A stretch of 64,000 bases of DNA from Phorcus lineatus (taxonomy: Eukaryota > Mollusca > Gastropoda > Trochida > Trochidae). The translations under genes were made by a program, and so were the position numbers. Below, piece by piece: positions 1 through 12,922 of the stretch. Position 1 is the first letter of the stretch. The number at the start of each line of letters is the position of its first letter. Below the pieces are notes generated by a model that saw nothing but the letters and a program-made list of their open reading frames with translations, had not been told where the DNA came from and searched no databases. The DNA lies in assembly GCA_921293015.1 (NCBI GenBank), contig OV121085.1:25805911-25869910 (forward strand). The letters are read 5' to 3'.

Positions 1-1369
1 GACTGTGGCCCTGCTTGTGGAGATAGCTCAACACCACTTCACCTTCCATTCTCCCAATTGATTTCTTTTCATCTCAATAAGTGCATTTTGCTGGGAACAA
101 ACTTGCCAATACATTCTATTGAGAAAGTTATTTGAGCATGGCAGCACTTGTATTATGCAAGGACGGCTCGGTGTGACCTGAGAGAGTGGAGTCAGTGGCG
201 CTAGCTCGGAGCAATGCAGTCCCTAGGCTACCTCGTAAACCTGTTGTCAAAAGATCTGTAATTGAAATGTGGATTTTTGTCTTGTTTAGTTTGTGCCTTC
301 AGCAATAGGGGAGTGAATGGCAAGCTTTATAATATTCATGCCAGATATGCCAATAGATGCTTTCCCTTTCATTATGGATATAAGTTGTTTTTGTACAGCT
401 TTTCACGAGTCCAGAAGCAAACGGAGTCCCCAGAGTCCTGAAAGACTACTTCCATTATAGCTCTGCTCTCTGCCGGGACATGTGGAGCGTCACATATTAC
501 TGTAGCCAGGAATTAACACTTGCTTCAACACCTTGTGTAAGGAGTTCACACACAAATTGTAACATCATTATGAAAGAGTAAAACATTAAGGTGTGACTCA
601 TTGATGTCAGAACGTTATTTCTATCATTCATCAGATATGCCAATAATTCTTGTAATGTTGAAATAAGTTGATTCATTGTTATGTGCATAGCGACTTCCTG
701 TTAAATAACATTTTATGAAATGAGTGAATCCTTTGGTAAATAAGATACTAATACCATTCATTAGTTTCACAAATAAGTAATTAAACCGGACTGAGTTTAG
801 TATCTTATTTATTACTTGCAAAATTATATCAAATAAAAAGAATGAAAATCGCCGAGATTACCACTGCTGCCCTGCTAACATTGTGATGTCATACTAATGA
901 TCGTGACGTTACGTGATGTCACACAGCATGTGATGTTATTACGTGCACAATGTGTAATGATAACGTAGATTTATCAAACAGCGGTATCTCCAACGGAAGA
1001 GTAATAAAGAAATATAAATATTAGACTGTTTTTGATGATTCTGATTACATAATAGATTTCATGATCTTTTTTTGACATTTTGCTGCTTTTAATACTTTAC
1101 AGATCAATAGGTTTATAAATCAATAAATCAATGACAATGAATTATTCTACAGCTGATACTGTATCAAAGGCCTTATGCATTGGTATTCAAGGGTCTGATG
1201 AGTGAAATCTCTCAGATTAAAACACCCAGATTTGTTGTTTGCATGTAAACCACATAACTCATTTTAAAATAAAATTTTTTTTATCAGTGTGCAAATTTCT
1301 TTTTCTCAATTATGTTTTATTCAATATTTATTTTTACTCATTCTGATAGTTTTACGATAGTAAGTGTAC
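1..1369 (-). other. Start of TMTC2 intron 3 (runs off the left edge)
   Basis: The 5' end of intron 3 begins at the GTACAC donor (1369) and continues leftward out of the window. It is AT-rich and contains one copy of a dispersed repeat with TGACGT-like words (about 690-985). I see no TPR-coding exon here. The two short minus-strand ORFs near 500-820 have no recognisable motif. Confidence 0.75.
690..985. repeat. Dispersed repeat family, copy R1
   Basis: This copy shares ordered words with two others at about 6515-6770 and 10800-11035: GTAATTAAAC, ACTGAGTTTA, CTGCTAACATTGTGA and TGATGTCA. The distal part is rich in TGACGT/ATGTCA-like half-palindromes. It looks like an old interspersed element (SINE or MITE class). 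Ends and target duplications were not resolved. Confidence 0.5.
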
Positions 1370-2201
1370 CTTTAGCAGGGTTGACGTGAACTCCTGAAGT
1401 ATACAGCCTCTCCTCCGATGTCCAGTCCCGGTTGCGGATTGCTGTCCTAGCGCTGTACAGGAGGACTATCACAGAGACTGTGGCCAGGAGGGCGTGTCGC
1501 CGAGTCGGAGAGCGAGAGGACGAGTACAGCACCTCCACACCCTGACCCACTAGCAGACAGAAACCCATACTCGGAATGTACAGAATCCTCTCTGCTATCA
1601 CAAAACCCACGTAGAAAAATAAATTGGATGCTGGTATAAAAGGAAAGATGAGGATGGCAAGAGAGATGATGAGGCAGTTGACTTGCTGAGTAGAAAAAGA
1701 TGATGTTATCAAGACCTCCTCATTCTCGGAAGAACTTGATGACTCTCGTCGTTTGACACGAGAATTCCCAAAGTTTATTTTACCATTATGGGCACTATGG
1801 TGGACTCCGTTACCATTCATATGCGGCTTCACATTTATACTAGTATTGCTGCTTTTTTGGTGTAAATGTTTCAAAATATAATAGGCAAAATATGCGAGGG
1901 AACTGTACATAATAAGAGTGAATATATTCCGTTGGTCTCCAAGGCTTTCGAGTAATGGCACAGATTCCATGGACCAATCAAAGCTGAGGACTGCTGGACA
2001 CAAGAGCAGCCAGAGGTTGAAAGCAGGCAGGAAATGAAAGGTCAGAGTTCGCGTGAGGAAGCTGTCCGAGTCAGAGGCTGGGTTGTCAGACGGTGCAAAT
2101 TCGGGAGGTGTGTTGCCCATGAAGTAGATCCTGAAGGCCACCAGGGAGACACCACATGTCACCAGTAGGAGAAGCCCTTCACATAGACGCCGGAAACGCA
2201 C
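1370..2201 (-). CDS. TMTC2: TMTC2 exon 3: DUF1736 domain and further membrane helices
   Basis: This exon encodes residues 223-499 plus one base. It begins VRFRRLCEG after a pyrimidine tract and ATTGCAG acceptor, and carries the TMTC DUF1736 region (SDNPASDSDSFLTRTLTF, NLWLLLCPAVLSFDWSM). A low-complexity loop follows at about residues 333-392, with GNG, basic KRR and a run of five serines. Then come helices with PASNLFFYVGFVIAERILY and IPSMGFCLL. The end, TAIRNRDWTSEERLY and HVNPAK, is the junction leading into the TPR array in TMTC2. The donor GTACAC is weaker than the others, but phase 1 after NPAK fits the family, where alanine follows. The NPASDSDS and LSFDWSM wording favours TMTC2 over TMTC1. 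The remaining TPR exons are outside the window. Confidence 0.93.
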
Positions 2202-2340
2202 CTGCAATATTGAGAGGAAGATTGAGATGGAGGAATGGTCCTTGGAGTAACCATAGGTGTTTGTGAGGTGTTGAAATAGATTTATCATCCAAAACTGTGC
2301 TCCATAGGAGTTATCGCCAGTGGAAATTTAAGTCAAGTTC

Positions 2341-2432
2341 ATGACATCACAATTGTTTTATATCATCAAGTAATGACATCACAATGCTTTGACGTCATAA
2401 ACATGACGACGTCACATTGTTATGACATCACA
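2341..2432. promoter_or_regulatory. Cluster of CRE-like TGACRTCA sites
   Basis: Within 92 bp there are three TGACATCAC words (2342, 2374, 2423), a perfect CRE palindrome TGACGTCA (2390-2397) and a CGACGTCAC (2408). The cluster lies in intron 2, about 140 bp 5' of exon 3 in transcript sense. It may be a regulatory cluster, but similar words occur in reverse orientation in the dispersed repeat copies R1-R3, so a transposon fragment is at least as likely. Confidence 0.4.
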
Positions 2433-3294
2433 GCACTGAGAGTCTTAGAGTAGTGCAGAAATATAAATTTTTCACGGAATTGAGATGAAAATGATTTTGT
2501 ATGATAAATAAAATCTCACCCTCATGCCTTCTGATATCAATTATATCAACACTCGTTGATAAAAGTAAAAATATCCTTGGCAAGCCTTGGCTATTTGTAA
2601 CTTTATCAACTCGTGTTGGGTGAGATTCCCTATATATACAGCAGCATCAAGAACTTGATGTATGATGTATGAATGATGTATTGAAGTCTGATACTACACA
2701 CCCCATGGATTACAACATGAATATCACATCAGCAGTTGCTAGTTCTTAACACTTGATGGTGTTAATATTTCTTACACAAATATATCAGTGATATCAAAGA
2801 TACTAACACAACCTACTAACCTAATCATTCACAATCAACTCTGATATCCTACAAGATGAGCATTTGGGGGACACTGCAAGAGCAGAGCAGCCCCGAAAAC
2901 GGAGAGCTGTGCCTTCCCCTCTCCGCCTTCTTCACAGCATTTTATTTCTAAATATACAACAAAAGACAAATAAGCATTAGTCAAGAAAAAGCACTTACAA
3001 CTTGTAGCATTTGGATGTCATGACTTCATTGAGGTAATTTCACACAATTTTGATTACTTTCTAGTGATTTCAGAACTTGTTACTTTGAATTTTGACCTTG
3101 AATCTGGAGGGTATCAAAGAGTTCCAAGGGAGTAGAATCAATAAATGATTAGTATAAGATCTCAAAAAAGCTACTTCTGATTTCATAATTTGACTTATCC
3201 TTATCTTGAACTAAACCTTTGATAGTCAAGGCCTTACAATCTATTATCTGTTTTCATTGGGCATAACAATCATGTAATGATAAGGTTGTCACTG

Positions 3295-4013
3295 TGAGAG
3301 TATGTATGTGAATGGTGTGGTCACAGAAGGGTGAGAGTATGTATGTGAATGGTGTGGTCACATAAGGGTGAGAGTATGTATGTGAGTGGTGTGGTCACAG
3401 AAGGGTGAGAGTATGTATGTGAATGGTGTGGTCACAGAAGGGTGAGAGTATGTGTGTGAGTGGTGTGGTCACAGAAGGGTGAGAGTATGTATGTGAGTGG
3501 TGTGGTCACAGAAGGGTGAGAGTATGTTTGTGAGTGGTGTGGTCACAGAAGGGTGAGAGTATGTTTGTGAGTGGTGTGGTCACAGAAGGGTGAGAGTATG
3601 TATGTGAATGGTGTGGTCACATAAGGGTGAGAGTATGTATGTGAGTGGTGTGGTCACAGAAGGGTGAGAGTATGTGTGTGAGTGGTGTGGTCACAGAAGG
3701 GTGAGTGTATGTGTGTGAGTGGTGTGGTCACAGAAGGGTGACAGTATGTGTGTGAGTGGTGTGGTCACAGAAGGGTGAGAGTATGTATGTGAGTGGTGTG
3801 GTCACAGAAGGGTGAGAGTATGTATGTGAGTGGTGTGGTCACAGAAGGGTGAGAGTATGTGTGTGAGTGGTGTGGTCACAGAAGGGTGAGAGTATGTGTG
3901 TGAGTGGTGTGGTCACAGAAGGGTGAGAGTATGTATGTGAGTGGTGTGGTCACAGAAGGGTGAGAGTATGTATGTGAGTGGTGTGGTCACAGAAGGGTGA
4001 CAGTATGTATGTG
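3295..4013. repeat. Minisatellite, 37-bp unit, about 19 copies
   Basis: The unit begins TGAGAGTATGTATGTG and ends GGTCACAGAAGGG. The 37-bp period was measured between successive TGAGAG words (3295, 3332). Copies differ mainly at the TATGTATG/TGTGTG and GAATG/GAGTG positions, so this is a fairly homogeneous array. Confidence 0.95.
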
Positions 4014-5027
4014 CACTCTGCTCAAAATTTACTACTTTTTAACAATTTCGGAACTTTACTAACGGTTCCTGCTGAAGCACTTGTAAAATCTCCAACCTAA
4101 TCATCATCATCATCATCAGGAGCAGTGAAGATACAGCATGGTGTAATATATGCCTATGCGGCAGACAGTCTTTTAATGAAAAAAGAGGCCACTAGATGCA
4201 TAAATCTACAGTAAAGGTTATGGATGCTATGAGTGAGTGAAGACTATGGGTATTATCTTTACGTCCCTCAAGGGATCTGACACGGATAAGGAAAAGGAAG
4301 GGTGAGGCAGTTGTCAGTCACATCCATTATTCAGCCAATCTTTACTTATAATTTGATAAGTAAGTTTTATGTTTTGCAAAGGTTTGTCCACTGAGAAAAG
4401 AACCAATATTGTTTTGCTATTTTGAGGTGCCATAAACCACACTCATACATTGTGTTAGAGTCTGGAACATGTCAATCAAAGATGTAAACTATCAATAATA
4501 CATTTCTACACATCACTCTCTGCGAATCCAGCAAAGCCATGTAAGCAAATAAAACCAAAAATAAAACCTCACAAATATAATTAGAATTTTTTAATAGGAA
4601 CTTACATATACCTTATTTAAGTTAAGTTCTAATTTAGCCACCTACAGCCAGCCTTTGATAATCTTTACTTTATTTGATGCATAAATTGGCTTTGGCAAAT
4701 TGAAAAGTGAAAACAACAAGTTGATGACTAGTTGAAATGTGTTGGGGAGCCATTATGCCGTTGAGCATCTAATTGAGGAACTTGACAGAAACATTATCTC
4801 TCAGTCTCTGTGCTTTCTTACGCAGCTCCACGAGCCTGGAGTCTCAGAGGACATTACTGAGTAATACAGCCGGGACAGAGCTGCATCAAACACACAAAAT
4901 ACGCTTTGAACATCTTCCAACTTGCCCATCGGACACCGCCATCAAAGGAAGGAACACTGACTTTATCATGGAACTAACACTCTCTTATAGTCTAAGAAAC
5001 ACATCAGGTCTCTAAAATGTATTTGAT

Positions 5028-5157
5028 TTGAATGTGGTTTCCTACCATAGATTAGATTTGAATGTGGATTCCTACCATATATCAGATTTAAATGTGGTTT
5101 CCTACCGTATATCAGATTTGAATGTGGATTCCTACCATGTATCAGATTTGAATGTTC
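5028..5157. repeat. Short tandem array, 30-bp unit, about 4 copies
   Basis: The unit carries TTTGAATGTGG, TTTCCTACCAT and ATATCAGA, with alternating GTGGTTT/GTGGATT variants. The 30-bp period keeps short frames open on both strands; these are not convincing genes. Confidence 0.85.
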
Positions 5158-6228
5158 TTTACAACATAATAATGGAGACAAGATTTAAGATAGAACTGAA
5201 AGCTAAAGTAAGACTAAGGTCTTGTGTTAGTGGGGAAACACAGGGACATGAGATTGGAGATAACCTGGACTAGATCAAGTACAGTGTAATGACACACTCC
5301 AATGTGCTGATATTCCAAGTTCACCAGGCAGATCATGATAGAAGTATTCCAACTGGTATACAAGAGGAGATTGTGAGATTGCCAGGTGAACTCTTTGTGC
5401 AGTTAGTTCAAGTCTAAGTTGGTGGTGCTGATTACAGCTCTTGGTGCCTGCAGTCGTGATCTCACATTCCACAGCAGGGCCACATGATCCATGCATTCAA
5501 CAAGTAATTGTACAAGCAGTTTCCTCACATCTAATCTTCATAATCAACCCGCCATATTCATGCAGTACTCATATCTGCTAGTCACAAAAGCCTGCAGCAC
5601 ATTGAGGTATTGTTTGTGCTCTATAGAACGCCAGCAACAAATCTATTCCACTTATTCCAACAATGCACATTATAAATCATTCCGCAACATATTTTGCAGC
5701 TCTTATAAACATTCATTGCAATGTGAATAAATTCCACGTTAACATTCTGTAAACCTGGCAACACATGTGAGAGAGAAAGCATGTACTACTGTGATGAGAC
5801 CATCCATCTAATATGTTTACAATGATGTACACAGGTATTGGGTCTACCATAGAAAACTTGCCCTTTGCCCAGAAAAACTAACATTATATGACAATAGCAA
5901 TAGATTAGGAAGGTAATAAATTTAATCTCTTAAAAAGAGACAAGTCATTCATAAATATAAAATAATTAAATTCCATAAAAAAGGTATGTGATATCAATAT
6001 TTTGATTGTTGAGTTTTGTCACTTATTTCTTAATAGACAATATACAGTTAAAAGAATTGTTTCTTCAGTTTAACCTTTTTAAAGTTTAACTTTTAAACCT
6101 TTTAAAAAATAAGGATGTATGAAAAATTACACAAATATGAATGTTGAAGAAAACACATTGCTAACAAATAAAAAAGATGGAATTTTTTCTATATCTGGTA
6201 CGTCAATAATTGTGAATTACTGTGAAAA

Positions 6229-6330
6229 TCTCTCTCTCTCTCTCCCCCACCCCCATTTGACAGCAGGCAAGATCTGATGGGAAGATTACTGCATGCTCAG
6301 CACTGCCCCCCCCCCCCCCCCCCCCCCCCC
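6229..6330. repeat. Pyrimidine tract: (CT)n and a 25-base poly-C run
   Basis: A (TC)n run with CCCCCACCCCC is followed about 60 bp later by an uninterrupted run of about 25 C (6306-6330). On the TMTC2 sense strand this is G-rich and could form G-quadruplex structure in DNA or pre-mRNA. Homopolymer length in an assembly is unreliable. Confidence 0.85.
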
Positions 6331-6514
6331 ACTCACATGTGGAAACATATGCTTATTACCTACTCCTCATTAACATTTCATTTTCCAGGTATTTCCGGCA
6401 GCTCAACCATTATAAGATGCAGCAGTGAGTGAATCCTCACCTGTGAAGATATCCCTCCAGCTACCAGGTGGACTATCTCTTGGACTCTAGAGAACATTTA
6501 ATGAAGTCCCATTA

Positions 6515-6770
6515 ATAACCTTTTAATGAAACAAGAGCGTGCTCTAGTATTTAAAGAGAAACAAACTAGTTCCATTAGAATTACTGATACCATTCTTGAG
6601 TTGCATAAAAATGTAATTAAACAGTACTGAGTTTAATATTTCATTCATTGCTACCTAAATGATATAAAAAAACCAAACCTGAAAATAGCCGACACTACCC
6701 TTGCTGCCGCACTGCTAACATTGTGACCTCGTGTGAAGTCAGTCAGCATGCATTTCTATTACCATCTTCC
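6515..6770. repeat. Dispersed repeat family, copy R2
   Basis: This copy is collinear with R1: GTAATTAAACAGTACTGAG, ATTCATTGCTACCT, then CTGCTAACATTGTGACC and a sequence with AGCATGC near the end. It is more diverged in the TGACGT-like portion than R1. Target duplications were not identified. Confidence 0.45.
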
Positions 6771-7071
6771 CCCGCATGGCTAAATGCACCAGTCTCTATC
6801 ACTGGCTTATTCAAACCTTGCTGGCAACAGTCAAAATTTGCGTTTTGAGTGCAGCCCCCTCTTCGGTGTAAAGTTGCAATTCTCATGATTTCTCATCTGA
6901 CTATCACAAGCAGCCTTGGCGACAAGAACAGTAAAGTACACTACATGGGACAAGACCTTTCTTAGCAAGTTATTGGGGCTGGCGTAAGAATAGGCCATGC
7001 GTGGAAAGATGTGACACAATGTATTAAAACACTGTAGATTTAGTAAACATGTGAGTAATAATGATGATTTA

Positions 7072-8588
7072 TTATTTTTTTTCACTTTATTTCTTTTTGG
7101 GCAGGGTACAGCATTTACATACACATTAATTTCATATATAAACAGACCAGATAAACATATTCAAGTTAAATAAACAAGTTGTGGCAAGATGACCAAAATG
7201 TGATAAATTTATCATATTTACATTCCGTGTAAGTATTTGATTTGTGTAATTGATAATTATAATTTAATATAGGTTTCAAACCTGGTAATGTAGGTAATAT
7301 GTTTGCTATTTTTCTAGAATAGATATATATACTCTTTTGTTAATAAAAATATGAAATTTAGAACATCGTTTCTTCTCTCTGTGAATCCAAGAATAATTGT
7401 TTCAACATTCAAGTTCAAAAGGGTACCTGTTTTCTCTTCAATCCATTTGAGTAAATCATGCCACAACTTTTTTACAAATTTGCATTCGTATATAAGGTGA
7501 ATAATTGATTCCATTTCAACGTTACAGAATGTACAAAGTGGTGATTCAATGATTTTGTATCTGACGAGATCTTTGTTTGTTGTAAGAATTCTATGTAGTA
7601 TACGATATTGAAACCATCTATGTTTTGCACTATAGTTTGTTCGAAAAGGTATAGTATTATACGCTTTCCATTGATTGTAACTGAACTCTGAATTTAAATC
7701 GTTTTCCCATTTACGTTGATAAGGCAATTTTTGATCCGTAATTTCACTGAATTGAAGTTTGTTATAAAATATACTACATCCTTTGGTAACCTTAAATAGT
7801 ATTTCTAAGTTTGGGGGCATGAAAGGCAACTCTGTTTGTTTACTAATATTGATCGACTTTCTTTTTAAAGAAGTTTTCAAGGAGGATATCAGACCTGCAT
7901 ATTCTACAAAATTTGTTTTAACTCCATATTTATTGACAAAATCATTATAAGATAGAAATGTATCATTTTCTGTTATGAAGTCATTTATAAATTTTATATT
8001 TGATTGTAAATAATGATCATATATTACAGGTTGATTTCCTATTGTGATGTTGTCATTTGCCCAAATGTACTGTCTACTAAAAACGTTATTATCGTATCTA
8101 CAATTTTCTTGTAAATCAGACCAGGCGCCAAATACGTCTTTCCAAAACGGACTGATTAGTTTAGGGATATACTGTGTCTTAAGATATGATGGTCCCATTA
8201 CTATTGGGTTAAGTTTTCCAACTGGTTTTGAGGTAAACAACAGATTACTTAACTTGGAATTCTGTGTATACAATCTCCTCATCCATGATATCTTCTGTGC
8301 TTTAATTGTTTCTAATATTGCTGGAACCTTTAGACCACCTTCTTGATAAGACTTTGTTAACAAACTCCTTTTTATTTTATCAGGTTTGCCTTTCCATATA
8401 AAGGAGAAACATTTCTTTTGCAAAACGGCAATCGTTTCAAATGCTAGTGATGCGAATAAATGATTAAGTGATGGTAGTATTAAACTTTTTAAGACAGTTA
8501 TTCTGCCTAGAGGTGTAAGATCTCTCAGAGACCACATTTTGACATAATGATGATTTATAACCTCAGAAAGCAGACATATAATATACAA
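7072..8588 (-). pseudogene. 5'-truncated L1/Tx1-like LINE, ORF2 C-terminal part
   Basis: A 424-residue minus-strand frame (7314-8588) reads as the end of a non-LTR retrotransposon ORF2. Similarity starts at WSLRDLTPLGRITVLKSLILP, typical of the distal reverse-transcriptase/thumb region of L1/Tx1-type elements. FIWKGKPDKIKRSLL and a GGLKVP motif follow. Near the end is the zf-RVT-like HRWFQYRILHRILTTNK with a C-x2-C (CTFC) and H-x4-C (HLIYEC). The endonuclease and RT catalytic domains are missing, so it is dead by 5' truncation, although this stretch has no stop and is probably young. A T-rich run near 7072-7083 may be the poly-A tail on the minus strand. It lies in TMTC2 intron 2 in the same orientation as the gene. 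The first 18 residues before WSLRD may be flank. Confidence 0.85.
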
Positions 8589-9272
8589 TTATTTTCACTG
8601 GAGGTGCCAGGATTGCTTGTTTTGGTACAGCATGAGGACCTTTTTATGTTATACAAACTTTACAATACATCTTGATATTTACATAAATCATTTAAAAAAG
8701 CAAAAGCATATTATCTTATCTTCAAAAGTTTGAAGGAAAAAGCAATTCTTAGCAATTAGAAATTATAAGAGATATAAAAAGGTAATTAAACAAGGAAATG
8801 AAATTAAGGTTTCTTCATATATATTGACAAAATTATATTGAAATACATTGACACATTTTTTGATGATTTATGTTTCACAGAATAACTTTGTACTTGATTA
8901 CATAAAACATGTTATACAACTTCTTTAAATGTGAAGAAGCAAAGACAAGCCTGGAAGAAACCATCAAGATGTCAGTATTTTCAATATGAGGTGTTAATGT
9001 GCCAGACAGAAACACGGCAATGTCTTCTTGGAAGGAAAATATAGCACAAAATGTTGGAACATAAAAGTCTACACTGGAGGTGTTGAGTGGAAACTGCAGA
9101 AACAGCCCTGAGCTGTCGACACCCACCACACCAAACAACTGTCTCAACACATGAGCACACCCATACTCTCCCTTTTTCAGGTAATTTCATTGCACATCGA
9201 CAAATAGCCCAAGAGAAGAGTGTTTTGGAGGCGTTTGAGACTTGCCTAACCTGAAGTCTTCTACTTAATCCT

Positions 9273-9871
9273 AGACATAGATGACAGTTATACACCTGGA
9301 ATCATATACTTGCAGATATAGGTGACAGTTATACACCTGGAATCATATACTTGCAGATATAGGTGACAGTTATACACCTGGAATCATATACTTGCAGAGA
9401 TAGGTGACAGTTATAAACCTGGAATCATATACTTCCAGACATTGGTGACAGTTATACACCTGGAATCATATACTTCCAGACATAGGTGACAGTTATACAC
9501 CTGGATCGAATCATATACTTGCAGACATTGGTGACAGTTATACACCTGGAATCATATACTTGCAGACATTGGTGACAGTTATACACCTGGAATCATATAC
9601 TTGCAGATATAGGTGACAGTTATACACCTGGAATCATATACTTGCAGATATAGGTGACAGTTATACACCTGGAATCATATACTTGCAGAGATAGTGACAG
9701 TTATAAACCTGGAATCATATACTTGCAGAGATAGGTGACAGTTATAAACCTGGAATCATATTCTTGCAGATATAGGTGACAGTTATACACCTGGAATCAT
9801 ATACTTGCAGAGATAGGTGACAGTTATAAACCTGGAATCATATACTTGCAGATATAGGTGACAGTTATACT
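9273..9871. repeat. Minisatellite, 41-bp unit, about 14-15 copies
   Basis: The unit contains GGTGACAGTTATACACCTGG and AATCATATACTTGCAGA, with a 41-bp period. Variants include ATACACC/ATAAACC and GATATAG/GACATTG. One unit carries a 4-bp insertion (GGATCGAATC) near 9503 and one lacks a G near 9694. Confidence 0.95.
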
Positions 9872-10799
9872 TTAGATAACATTGCAACAAGTCAAAGGCT
9901 ATCAGTCATTCAGAACCTATTACTTCCCAGAACATCCTTGGTTGCCCATGGCCGATTGTTCCCATTCTCTCACCTTTATAACACCCTAGGGACTTTTTAT
10001 CAGGAAAACCTGTAATGGAATTACCTGCACTTTATTTTATTGACTAAAGGGCTACATTTTATGATGAAAGGTCCAAGGGATTTAGAGTATAGATGGGAAC
10101 ATCAAGACCTGGGTGACACACCAGAAAACAGTGGCAATTCCAGCAGACAAAGATGTCTAAAGGTATTATGCAAATCAATACACTTCCTGCTTCAGACTTA
10201 ACAATGTTTTGTGAACTTGTCACAGGATCATCAGAGTCAATTAAAATACAATCATTGAATTTTCACCGAAGACGTTATCTTTGTAATCAGGTTTGACCAA
10301 AATGTCAGAATTCTGAGAGCAGATTCCATCCAGTCTGGAATTAGGACTGCTGAATCAAACTTGGATAAAAAAACGGAACTAGAGATAATTTGAATGAGAG
10401 AGTTTATAATGTGGAATGATGAGTTAGAATAGAAAGTTGAGTGATGTTGAGCTAAACCTTGATTAGACTGGCAGTCTGTGATGTAGGGCAGAAGGAGCGT
10501 TATAACATGTGTCAAAGATAGTCCAAGTTACACTGATAAACCCATCTCAACACACCATCAATAAAACATCTGAGATGCAGAGAAGATACTAATTGACGTT
10601 TGATGTTATACTGTTTTACTAAACATGTTCATTATTTTGCATTATAAGACAGAAAGCGAGTTTGTTACAAAATCTTTTATGAGGAAGTAAGTTAAGTATT
10701 CTGTTTCTTTTTTTTAATGACAGAGAGGATACTCAACAATCTTCCCTTTACTACGTTTTCATTATATCAGTTAAATAGTGTAAACCGAGAGATAGCAAA

Positions 10800-11035
10800 T
10801 TCTATACCAAAACATTCAAGGGTTTAATAAAAAGTATAAAATGTTTATTACTCACCACCTAAACCAAGCATATAATTGCCAATAGCGTGTCAAACCTAAC
10901 ATTTCTGAGACTTGGCTGCCATTGTGACGTCAGAACTACACTCTAATGTGATGTCATAATGTGCATCAGTATTACACAAGTTTGATATTGCTGTAAAAGT
11001 ATTATACTGCAGTATCTTACATGGGTGAGTAATAA
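10800..11035. repeat. Dispersed repeat family, copy R3
   Basis: This copy contains GGCTGCCATTGTGACGTCAG and AATGTGATGTCATAATGTGC with an AT-rich segment before it, paralleling R1 and R2. The CRE-like palindromes are best preserved here. Boundaries are approximate. Confidence 0.4.
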
Positions 11036-12099
11036 AATATTTTTATAAGAATAAGAATTGGTTAAGTTATAATTAAAAACAGAATAAATATCTTGTGAAT
11101 AAAACAAACCATGATCATAAGACAAGAAATTACAAATGTGTTTTAATCAATAATCCAAATCCTTAATCCATAATCCTTAATCCATTCCTGTTGACAGAGG
11201 CATCCTGGCATCCTTACACTTGTGAGATGGTATCTGGAGAGTTGTCTCAACCAGCAGTTGTCAGTGTACATGCAGTGAGTTACTGTATGAACCTTTGAAA
11301 CATTAGTCCAGGCAAGCAGCTGGTGACACTTAGCAAACTCTACTACATCTCTGCTGGCCCTCACTCATTGTTTAGCTTATTGGGTCTTGTTTGTAACTGA
11401 AACAAGACACAACCACCTCATAAATCGCCCAGAGGAATTTTAATGAAGCTAGAATCTGCTCAGTTAAACAAATGGGGTCTCCTGTTACAGCAGAATGTGG
11501 CAGCTTTCTCTCAGCATGCATCAACTAAACAAGAGATATGATTCAGGCATGATCCTTCCCATTTATGCTGCTTCCAATTTGAAAGAGGAAAAGAAGAAAT
11601 GAGAAGAGAGAACAGAAGTGAACACATCTAGTTCCAGCTTGAAGATCTCAGGGTGGAGGCAGCTAGGTAACTCTCTGCAATCCAATAAATCTTTCTATGG
11701 AGCAAGAGCTGCTCAATCTTCAGAGTCAACTGCCTCTTTCAACTTTGATGTCTTTGTTTAATATTTTCTAGCGTTATTGACAAAGTAATTGCTTGAAAAA
11801 GGTTCTAGGGGAGGCTTGTGGAGCATTGATTGATTGACTATTTCAGTGACAGTGATGTAGGTACAATCCACACTGTAATTAGATTCTTCCTCCATTGACC
11901 TGAGTGTACATAAATCTTGTGAAGTGATGTCTGCCAATAACTCAGCGAGTGACCGAGAGCCATATCTGCTCACCCAGGCCTAAGTGTTCATGAATATCTC
12001 CCCCTGCACAGAACCCTCCTAGAGCCACTAGCCCTGATGAGTTCAGACTCACAGCAGGATCAAACTTCACCTCAAACTCTATGAGCAATCCTAACTAGA

Positions 12100-12922
12100 C
12101 AGACACACCTCTGCTTATAACTAAACAGACCTTTACACAAAACCACAGATCTTCATACACCACATATCTCAAATCACCATACATCTCCACACTCCACACA
12201 TCTCCCTACACCACACCTAGCTCTCTACACCCATTTCCCGGTCTAACTATCTCTTACATAACCCTGACACTCTCAGACAAAATATCTCTACACAATTCTG
12301 CTTAGACCACAGATCTCTACACTCATTACCAAATGTCCTGATACAAACCTCAGATCATACACCTTTACACACATCTTGACAGACCAAGAACACACATTTC
12401 TCACAGACTTCTCCCATACACATCTCTCACAGACTTCTACCATTGATATCTCTCACAGACTTCTACCATTGATATCTCTCACAGACTTCTCCCATACACA
12501 ACTCTCACAGACTTCTCCCATACACATCTCTCACAGACTTCTCCCATACACATCTCTCACAGACTTCTCCCATACACATCTCTCACAGACTTCTACCATT
12601 GATATCTCTCACAGACTTCTCCCATACACATCTCTCACAGACTTCTCCCATACACATCTCTCACAGACTTCTCCCATACACATCTCTCACAGACTTCTCC
12701 CATACACATCTCTCACAGACTTCTACCATACACATCTCTCACAGACTTCTACCATACACATCTCTCACAGACTTCTCCCATACACATCTCTCACAGACTT
12801 CTACCATACACATCTCTCACAGACTTCTCCCATACACATCTCTCACAGACTTCTACCATACACATCTCTCACAGACTTCTCCCATACACATCTCTCACAG
12901 ACTTCTACCATTGATATCTCTG
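12100..12922. repeat. Minisatellite, 26-bp unit: 20 clean copies with a decayed left flank
   Basis: From about 12398 to 12922 the unit CACAGACTTCTCCCATACAC + ATCTCT repeats with a 26-bp period, with variants CTACCATACAC and CTACCATTGAT. To the left (12100-12398), CACATCTC/CTACAC-rich DNA looks like older, decayed units. Because 26 is not a multiple of 3, the two long plus-strand frames here (such as 12376-13047) cycle through all frames of the same repeat and are not genes. Confidence 0.92.

Noticed and set aside
1-1300. TMTC2 TPR exon in the left 1.3 kb
   Set aside because: No frame shows the TPR pattern of small and large residues or a continuation after NPAK.
2202-2288. N-terminal extension (MINLFQHLTN...) of TMTC2 exon 3
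   Set aside because: It reads through the splice acceptor; the pyrimidine tract and CAG place the exon start at 2201, where homology begins.
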